DNA from: Streptomyces thermovulgaris
GTDB taxonomy: Bacteria; Actinomycetota; Actinomycetes; Streptomycetales; Streptomycetaceae
Direction of reading: 5' to 3'
Length of the DNA: 32,714 bases
Assembly: GCF_002155915.1 (NCBI RefSeq)
Contig: NZ_MUME01000086.1
Coordinates: 1-32,714, forward strand
In this document: positions 25,667 through 32,714 of the stretch, piece after piece
Numbering within the stretch: position 1 is the first letter of the stretch
Layout of the letters: every line of letters starts with the position of its first letter
Notes under the pieces: model-generated
The model's input: only the letters and a program-made list of their open reading frames with translations
Databases searched by the model: none
What the model was told of the DNA's origin: nothing
Program-made: the position numbers and the translations under genes

Positions 25667-25963
25667 ATGCCTGGCATCACGCGCGAGGAGGTCGCCCACC
25701 TCGCCCGGCTGGCGCGTCTGGAGCTGAAGCCCGAAGAGCTCGACCACTTCGCAGGCCAGCTGGACGACATCATCGGCGCGGTGGCCCGCGTCAGTGAGGT
25801 CGCCGACCAAGACGTACCGCCGACCTCCCACCCGCTGCCGCTGACCAACGTCATGCGCGCGGACGAGGTCCGTCCGTCGCTCACCCCCGAGCAGGCGCTC
25901 TCCGGAGCCCCGGCCCAGGAGCAGCAGCGTTTCAAGGTGCCGCAGATCCTGGGGGAGGAGTAA
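25667..25963 (+). CDS. gatC: Asp/Glu-tRNA amidotransferase subunit C
   Basis: A 98-residue GatC, the small subunit that stabilises GatA on GatB. The family start [20 protein letters not shown], the central helix [20 protein letters not shown], and the [20 protein letters not shown] region are complete, ending with [13 protein letters not shown] at 25667 follows AGAGGA. gatA begins six bases after its stop, so the two are coupled. Confidence 0.96.
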   Translation: MPGITREEVAHLARLARLELKPEELDHFAGQLDDIIGAVARVSEVADQDVPPTSHPLPLTNVMRADEVRPSLTPEQALSGAPAQEQQRFKVPQILGEE

Positions 25964-25969
25964 GCCGTC

Positions 25970-27459
<1,490 letters not shown>

Positions 27460-27463
<4 letters not shown>

Positions 27464-27702
27464 GCAAGGCACTGCAGAAGGCCAAGGGCTTCAAGAAGTC
27501 CAAGTCCGGTACGTATCTGTCCATGGCCGCCACCGCATTCGGCGCGATCAGTGTCGTCAAGCAGATCAGGAAGGCCCGCGCCGAGCACGACACGCTGCGC
27601 CTGATCGACGCCACCGTGTCCGCCGCCTCGATCGTCACCGGCCTCGCCATCCTCTACCGCGAGCTGAAGCGGCTGGGCGACGACGACGTCCTGCTGGGCT
27701 GA
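27460..27702 (+). CDS. Small conserved protein between gatA and gatB
   Basis: An 80-residue basic protein of unknown function. GTG at 27460 overlaps the gatA stop (GTGA) and has GAGGAGG about ten bases upstream. It starts [20 protein letters not shown]; a weakly hydrophobic segment ([12 protein letters not shown]) and a second one ([16 protein letters not shown]) may be membrane-associated. gatB starts 16 bases later, so it is locked inside the gatCAB transcript. I recall a similar gene at this position in other Streptomyces, which argues for a real gene rather than a spacer. Confidence 0.82.
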
Positions 27703-27718
27703 GAGGGAAGTTTTCACC

Positions 27719-29233
27719 GTGACCACCACGACCGACCTGGTGTCGTACGAGGAAGCGCTGGCGTCGTACGACCCCGTCATGGGCCTCGAGGTCCATGTCG
27801 AACTCGGCACCAAGACCAAGATGTTCTGCGGGTGTTCGACCGCGCTCGGCGCCGAGCCGAACACCCAGACCTGCCCGGTCTGCCTCGGCCTGCCCGGCGC
27901 ACTCCCGGTCGTCAACGCGACCGGCGTGGAGTACGCCATCCGGATCGGCCTCGCGCTGAACTGCGAGATCGCGGAGTGGTGCCGCTTCGCCCGGAAGAAC
28001 TACTTCTATCCGGACATGCCGAAGAACTTCCAGACCTCCCAGTACGACGAGCCGATCGCCTACAACGGCTACCTCGACGTACAGCTGGAGGACGGCGAGA
28101 TCTTCCGCGTGGAGATCGAGCGGGCCCACATGGAGGAGGACACCGGCAAGTCGACGCACATCGGCGGCGCCACCGGCCGTATCCACGGCGCGGCCTACTC
28201 CCTGCTGGACTACAACCGCGCCGGCATCCCGCTCATCGAGATCGTCACCAAGCCGATCACCGGCGCCGGCGACCGCGCCCCCGAGGTCGCCAAGGCGTAC
28301 GTCCGTGAGCTGCGCGAACTCATCCGGGCGCTCGGCGTGTCCGAGGCCCGCATGGAGATGGGCCAGATGCGCTGCGACGTGAACCTGTCGCTGCGGCCCA
28401 AGGGCACGGACGCGTTCGGCACGCGCTCGGAGACGAAGAACGTCAACTCGCTCCGGTCCGTGGAGCGCGCGGTCCGGTACGAGATCCAGCGTCACGCCGC
28501 CGTCCTGAGCAGCGGCGGCACGGTGGTCCAGGAGACCCGCCACTTCCACGAGGACACGGGGACGACGACCTCGGGCCGGACCAAGGAGGAGGCCGAGGAC
28601 TACCGGTACTTCCCCGAGCCGGACCTGGTTCCGGTGGCCCCGCCGCGCGAGTGGGTCGAGGAGATCCGTGCCGCGCTGCCCGAGCTGCCGCTGGCCCGCC
28701 GTACCCGGCTCCTGGCGGAGTGGGGCATCTCGACCACCGACATGCAGGCGATCCTCAACGCCGGCGCCCTGGACCTGATCGCCGCCACGATCGAGGCCGG
28801 CGCGGACGTCGCCTCCGCCCGCAAGTGGTGGATGGGCGAACTCGCCCGTGCCGCCAACGAGTCGGGCAAGGCCCTGGACGAGCTGCCGATCACCCCCGCC
28901 CAGGTGGCCCGGATCACCGAGCTGGTCGCCAAGGGAGACCTGAACGACAAGCTGGCCCGCCAGGTCATCGAGGGCGTTCTCGCCGGTGAGGGCGGCCCGG
29001 ACGAGGTCGTCGAGAAGCGCGGCCTGAAGGTCGTCTCCGACGAGGGCGCGCTGAACGCCGCCGTCGACGAGGCCATCGCCGGCAACCAGGCCATCGTGGA
29101 CAAGATCCGCGGCGGCAAGGTCGCCGCGGTCGGCGCCCTGGTCGGCGCGGTCATGAAGGCCACCCGCGGCCAGGCCGACGCGGCACGCGTCAAGGAGCTG
29201 CTCCTGGAGAAGCTGGGCGTCGGCGAAGGCTGA
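27719..29233 (+). CDS. gatB: Asp/Glu-tRNA amidotransferase subunit B
   Basis: A 504-residue GatB: the tRNA-binding kinase-like subunit that activates the misacylated tRNA with ATP. The [18 protein letters not shown] start and the zinc cysteines C37, C39, C52 and C55 ([10 protein letters not shown]) are present, as are [18 protein letters not shown], the [20 protein letters not shown] block, the [14 protein letters not shown] motif and the C-terminal helical YqeY-like tail. GTG at 27719 follows GAGAGGGAAG. A terminator at 29257-29284 closes the operon. Confidence 0.97.
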   Translation: MTTTTDLVSYEEALASYDPVMGLEVHVELGTKTKMFCGCSTALGAEPNTQTCPVCLGLPGALPVVNATGVEYAIRIGLALNCEIAEWCRFARKNYFYPDMPKNFQTSQYDEPIAYNGYLDVQLEDGEIFRVEIERAHMEEDTGKSTHIGGATGRIHGAAYSLLDYNRAGIPLIEIVTKPITGAGDRAPEVAKAYVRELRELIRALGVSEARMEMGQMRCDVNLSLRPKGTDAFGTRSETKNVNSLRSVERAVRYEIQRHAAVLSSGGTVVQETRHFHEDTGTTTSGRTKEEAEDYRYFPEPDLVPVAPPREWVEEIRAALPELPLARRTRLLAEWGISTTDMQAILNAGALDLIAATIEAGADVASARKWWMGELARAANESGKALDELPITPAQVARITELVAKGDLNDKLARQVIEGVLAGEGGPDEVVEKRGLKVVSDEGALNAAVDEAIAGNQAIVDKIRGGKVAAVGALVGAVMKATRGQADAARVKELLLEKLGVGEG

Positions 29234-29256
29234 GCCGGCCCCGCACACCGCGCACG

Positions 29257-29284
29257 GGGGTGCACCGGGTCCGGTGCACCCCTT
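29257..29284 (+). terminator. Intrinsic terminator of the gatCAB operon
   Basis: GGGGTGCACCGG (29257-29268) pairs perfectly with CCGGTGCACCCC (29271-29282), followed by TT, 24 bases after the gatB stop. Confidence 0.9.
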
Positions 29285-29470
29285 CGTCATGCGCACGAGC
29301 AGCCCCCTTCGCCGCTCCGCTGCGCCTCCAAGGCCGCCACCACACAGGCGCTGCCGCGGGGGCAGCGGGGAGGGCAGGGCGGTCGGCGAGATCGTTCATC
29401 GCTCCTGCTCGGCAGCCGGTGCGAACCCCCTCACCGGGCCGGTGTGCCGGAGGCGCTACGCTCCCGCGCC

Positions 29471-30025
29471 ATGAGTGGACGCGCCGATTCCGATACGCAC
29501 CCCGAGATAACCGAGGCCGACGACGTCCAGGCCGCCGCGGTGCGGGCGGTACGGGACGACGCCGACGAGCAGGGGAAGCACACCAAGGGCACCGCCGGGA
29601 ACGACACCGGCACCGACGCCGGGAACGACGCGGGCGCCGACGCGGGCAACGACACCGAGACCGACGACACGGACGACGCCGACGCCATTGACAGCACAGA
29701 CAGCACAGGCGACACGGGCAACGCGGACAACGCAAGCGACACGGACGACGCAGACGACATCGCGGACGAGGACCTCGCGCAGGTCGCCCGTCGCGCCCGC
29801 TGGACCGCGACCGGCTCCGGTGCGCTGCTGACGTTCGCCGGACTCGCCGCGGCGCTGCTGCGACTGGCCCGTCCGGCCCCCGCGCTCGTCCCGGCCGCCT
29901 ACGCCACCGGCGCCGGCGTCTGCGCCGTCGCGGCCTTCCTCGGCTCCCGCGGACGTACCCGGCGAGCGCTGTGGCTGATGATCGCCGGGGTGATGGTGAT
30001 GGCGCTCGGCGATCAGTTCGACTGA
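29471..30025 (+). CDS. Membrane protein with long Asp/Thr/Asn acidic tract
   Basis: A 184-residue protein of unknown function. Residues about 1-100 are soluble and very acidic; from about 40 to 97 they are built almost only of D, T, A, N, G and S (GNDTGTDAGNDAGADAGNDT, DDTDDADAIDSTDSTGDTGN). Hydrophobic segments follow at about 115-135, 140-157 and 165-180. ATG at 29471 (MSGRADSD); TACGCT at 29457-29462 could be a -10 box eight bases upstream, suggesting leaderless translation. Repeats vary by short units, so the tract length may differ between strains. The acidic part might sequester cations or bind a basic partner; this is a guess. Confidence 0.8.
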   Translation: MSGRADSDTHPEITEADDVQAAAVRAVRDDADEQGKHTKGTAGNDTGTDAGNDAGADAGNDTETDDTDDADAIDSTDSTGDTGNADNASDTDDADDIADEDLAQVARRARWTATGSGALLTFAGLAAALLRLARPAPALVPAAYATGAGVCAVAAFLGSRGRTRRALWLMIAGVMVMALGDQFD

Positions 30026-30224
30026 GTGGTTTGAGCAGCTATGGGGCGGTTGAACCCCCTGTGAATTGAGTCGCACTTGTGCGCAGAGGGCCGCTCGCGC
30101 CTCAAACGATCACTTTTGCCTGCAAGAGTGTATTCGGATTGCTCATGCGTTCTTTGCGGGCCGTTTCCTTCCTGGACGACTGTTCCCGGTCAAAGATCCG
30201 CATTGTCACCCTGGGAGCACGTTT

Positions 30225-32459
30225 GTGGCAGCCCTAGCACGCTGGTGTGTCCGGCACCGTCTCGCCGTCGTACTGCTCTGGCTCCTCGCTCTCGGCGGCG
30301 TCACCACGGCTGCCGCCGTCGCCGGTCCGGCGTACTCCAACGACTACGAGGTCCCCGGCACCGAATCGGGCCGCGCCGTCCGGCTGCTCCAGGAGGGCTT
30401 CCCGGGACTCGGCGGCGACAGCGACACCATCGTCTGGCACACCCCGGACGGCACCGTGCGCGACCCCGACGTCGAGCAGACGATGAGCCGCACGCTGGAC
30501 CGCATAGCCGCCCTGCCCCAGGTGGCCTCCGTGACCAGCCCGTACAAGAGCCAGGGCCAGGACGCGCAGCGGATCAGCCGCGACGGGCGCACCGCGTACG
30601 CCACGGTCACCTTCACCGACGAGGCCCGGGACATCACCAGGGCCGAGGCCCAGGCCGTGGTCACGGCCGCCAAGGCCGCCGAGACCGCCGAGCTCCAGGT
30701 GGAGCTCGGCGGCAGTGTGATCGGGGTCACCAAGACCTCCGGCGGGCACAGCGCCGAGATCGTCGGCGTGGCCGTGGCCGGGGTGGTGCTCCTGCTCGCG
30801 TTCGGCTCGCTCGCCGCCTCCCTGCTGCCCATCGCCACCGCCCTGGTGAGCGTCGGCACCGCCCACGCCGCCATCGGACTCCTCGGCCACGCCATGACGG
30901 TCGCCGACTTCGCGCCCATGCTGGGCATGCTGATCGGGCTCGGCGTCGGCATCGACTACGCGCTGTTCATCGTCACCCGGCACCGCAGCGGACTGAAACG
31001 CGGACTCGGCACCACCGAGGCGGCCACGAACGCCGTCGCCACCACGGGACGGGCCGTCGTCTTCGCGGGTGCCACCGTGTGCATCGCCCTGCTCGGCATG
31101 CTGATCCTGCGGCTCGGCTTCCTCAACGGCGTGGCGGTCGCCGCCTCGGTGACCGTGCTCCTGACCGTCGCGGCCTCGGTGACGTTGCTGCCCGCCCTGC
31201 TGTCCTTCATCGGCCCGCGCGCCCTGAGCCGGCGCGAGCGGCGCCGGCTGGCCGAGCACGGCCCCCAGCCCGAGCTGCCCACCGGGTTCGCCGCCCGCTG
31301 GTCGGCCTTCGTCGAACGCCACCCCAAGCTGCTCGGCGCCGTCGCCCTCGCCGTCGTCACCGTGCTCGCCCTGCCCACGCTCTCCCTTCGCCTGGGCTCC
31401 TCCGACCAGGGCAACGACCCCAGCACGGCCACCACCCGGAAGGCGTACGACCTCATGGCCGAGGGCTTCGGTCCCGGCATCAACGGGCCGCTCACGCTGG
31501 TGACCCGTGTGCACGGGGCCGAGGCCAAGCTCGCCCTCGGCAACCTTGACGACACCCTGCGCACCACCGAGGGCGTCGCCGCGGTGACCCCGGCGACCTA
31601 CAACACCGGCGGCACCATCGCCTACCTGACCGTCGTCCCCGACTCCGCGCCCCAGGCGCAGCGCACCAGCGAGCTCGTCGACCGGCTGCGCACCGAGGTG
31701 CTGCCGCGCGCCCAGACCGGCACCTCGCTCGACCTGCACGTCGGCGGGGTCACCGCCGGACACGACGACTTCGCCGAGGCGATCACCGACCGGCTGCCGC
31801 TGTTCGTGGGCGTGGTCGTCGGCCTCGGCTGCGCACTGCTGCTGCTCGCCTTCCGGTCCCTCGGCGTCCCCCTGAAGGCCGCCGCGATGAACATCGCTGC
31901 CGTCGCCGCCGCCTTCGGGGTCGTCGTCATGATCTTCCAGTGGGGCTGGGGCAGCGAGTTCCTGGGCCTCGGCCGGGCCGGGCCCATCGAACCCTTCCTC
32001 CCCGTGATCATGGTCTCGGTGCTCTTCGGGCTGTCCATGGACTACCAGGTCTTCCTGGTCAGCCGGATGTACGAGGAGTGGCGGGAGACCGGCGACAACC
32101 GGCGGGCCGTCCGCGTCGGCCTCGCCGAGACCGGCCGGGTGATCAACTCCGCCGCGGTCATCATGATCTCGGTCTTCCTCGCCTTCGTGCTCGGCGGCGA
32201 CCGGGTGATCGCCATGTTCGGCATCGCGCTCGCCGCCGCCGTCGCCCTGGACGCGTTCGTGCTGCGCACCCTGCTCGTGCCCGCCCTGATGCACCTGCTC
32301 GGCCGCGCCAACTGGTGGCTGCCGCGCTCACTGGACCGGGTGCTGCCCCGGTTCAGCATCGAACCGCCCGAGTGCCGCGCCGGTCAGGAGAGGCTCAGCG
32401 GCGCGGTGGAGGAACTGGCGAGGGAACAGCGGCCGGACGTACGCGACGTCCCCGGGTGA
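30225..32459 (+). CDS. MMPL-family (RND-type) membrane transporter
   Basis: A 744-residue transporter of the actinobacterial MMPL family, which move lipids or hydrophobic metabolites outward using the proton gradient. It has the two-fold repeat: TM1 (LAVVLLWLLALGGVTTAAAV), an extracytoplasmic domain beginning NDYEVPGTESG, TM2-6 with the hallmark GLGVGIDYALFIVTRHR, then a second half starting KLLGAVALAVVTVLALPTLSL with the matching FGLSMDYQVFLVSRMYEEWR. A short cytoplasmic tail follows TM12. GTG at 30225 with GGGAG upstream; upstream in-frame codons are non-coding in character. No regulator or substrate-synthesis gene is adjacent, so the cargo is unknown. Confidence 0.93.
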   Translation: MAALARWCVRHRLAVVLLWLLALGGVTTAAAVAGPAYSNDYEVPGTESGRAVRLLQEGFPGLGGDSDTIVWHTPDGTVRDPDVEQTMSRTLDRIAALPQVASVTSPYKSQGQDAQRISRDGRTAYATVTFTDEARDITRAEAQAVVTAAKAAETAELQVELGGSVIGVTKTSGGHSAEIVGVAVAGVVLLLAFGSLAASLLPIATALVSVGTAHAAIGLLGHAMTVADFAPMLGMLIGLGVGIDYALFIVTRHRSGLKRGLGTTEAATNAVATTGRAVVFAGATVCIALLGMLILRLGFLNGVAVAASVTVLLTVAASVTLLPALLSFIGPRALSRRERRRLAEHGPQPELPTGFAARWSAFVERHPKLLGAVALAVVTVLALPTLSLRLGSSDQGNDPSTATTRKAYDLMAEGFGPGINGPLTLVTRVHGAEAKLALGNLDDTLRTTEGVAAVTPATYNTGGTIAYLTVVPDSAPQAQRTSELVDRLRTEVLPRAQTGTSLDLHVGGVTAGHDDFAEAITDRLPLFVGVVVGLGCALLLLAFRSLGVPLKAAAMNIAAVAAAFGVVVMIFQWGWGSEFLGLGRAGPIEPFLPVIMVSVLFGLSMDYQVFLVSRMYEEWRETGDNRRAVRVGLAETGRVINSAAVIMISVFLAFVLGGDRVIAMFGIALAAAVALDAFVLRTLLVPALMHLLGRANWWLPRSLDRVLPRFSIEPPECRAGQERLSGAVEELAREQRPDVRDVPG

Positions 32460-32714
32460 CGACGAAGCCGGACCAAGATCGCCGGACCCCCGGCACACCG
32501 CGGATTTCCCCGCGCACCCGACCGGGGGCGCGCGTTCCTCACTGTCGGAACGTCAACGGCCGCGATCTGTTACATCCCAGTGCACTGCGCCCCCGAGCCG
32601 GGGGAAACTCGGGGACGCAGTAAGGAGCGGGTCAGGTAACTACAACGTGGCTCTCCAAGACCCGCGGGTGAGAGTAGCCGTGCCGTAGGGTGATGACCTG
32701 GTCCCCTGAGACTG
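32460..32714. other. Right-edge region with two strong hairpins, no gene assigned
   Basis: After the MMPL gene there is no convincing reading frame. CTGCG-CCCCCGAG pairs with CTCGGGGA-CGCAG around a GGGGGAAA-containing loop (about 32584-32621), and GCGGGTC (32628-32634) with GACCCGC (about 32659-32666). A frame starting ATG at 32693 runs off the edge after seven codons. The paired elements could be a structured 5' leader of the next gene; I cannot match them to a riboswitch class. Confidence 0.4.

Noticed and set aside
30234..32294. A 686-codon minus-strand frame opposite the MMPL gene
   Set aside because: Shadow frame with a Gly/Glu/Asp/Val-rich composition typical of antisense Streptomyces coding DNA.
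32540..32714. Possible ydaO, SAM-IV or cobalamin riboswitch
   Set aside because: Only short resemblances (GGGGGAA; GGGTGATGACC); the conserved core elements of these classes are not present.

Overview
The window is high-GC actinobacterial DNA, almost certainly Streptomyces. It has strong G/C bias at third codon positions, frequent GTG and TTG starts, GGAGG-type ribosome sites, and several gene families largely confined to Streptomyces (Scr1/WhiJ-like XRE regulators with DUF397, DUF6879, an RmdB-type GGDEF-EAL protein). No tRNA, rRNA, transposase, integrase or cas gene was found.

Layout. Positions 1-1327 hold the 3' part of a type I-E-like CRISPR array (22 repeats, 21 complete spacers) that continues off the left edge. 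A DUF3592-like membrane protein (1383-2144) follows, then a zinc amidase (minus strand) divergent from the tRNA thiouridylase gene mnmA. Positions 4248-6967 (minus) form a four-gene extracytoplasmic thiol-redox operon: a secreted two-cysteine protein, a four-helix membrane protein with a CPVC motif, a DsbA-like thioredoxin-fold protein and a CcdA-type transporter. A DUF1772 membrane protein gene (7410-7910) diverges from it.

Positions 7911-15864 are an accessory patch of small regulators and decayed genes. (i) A short GntR regulator has a tandem-repeat operator and a divergent two-gene operon carrying a TTA codon. (ii) 9148-9509 is a remnant that resembles the start of an ADP-ribosyltransferase domain. 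(iii) A first Scr1/Scr2-like module consists of XRE-DUF5753 plus DUF397, divergent from a HATPase anti-sigma-like gene. (iv) A second module on the minus strand (15097 down to 11980) contains a 77-aa CPA/QG-family protein, DUF6879, XRE-DUF5753, a 69-aa protein, a frameshifted small protein, a DUF397-like protein and a 167-aa protein. Two promoters of module (iv) share a 15-bp motif, TTGCAyGAGmTTGCA, not seen elsewhere by eye. Three genes in this patch carry apparent one-base deletions, whereas the surrounding conserved genes are intact.

From 15865 rightwards conserved chromosome resumes: SRPBCC protein, PanE-like reductase, alpha/beta hydrolase and DUF427 (minus); SDR, MetE-like protein, ligA, RmdB-like c-di-GMP protein, gatC, gatA, a small conserved gene, gatB, a membrane protein with a long acidic tract, and an MMPL transporter (plus). 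The last 255 bases contain two strong hairpins and no convincing gene. gatCAB make the amidotransferase that converts misacylated Glu-tRNA(Gln)/Asp-tRNA(Asn). ligA directly follows a methionine-synthase-like gene by 15 bases.
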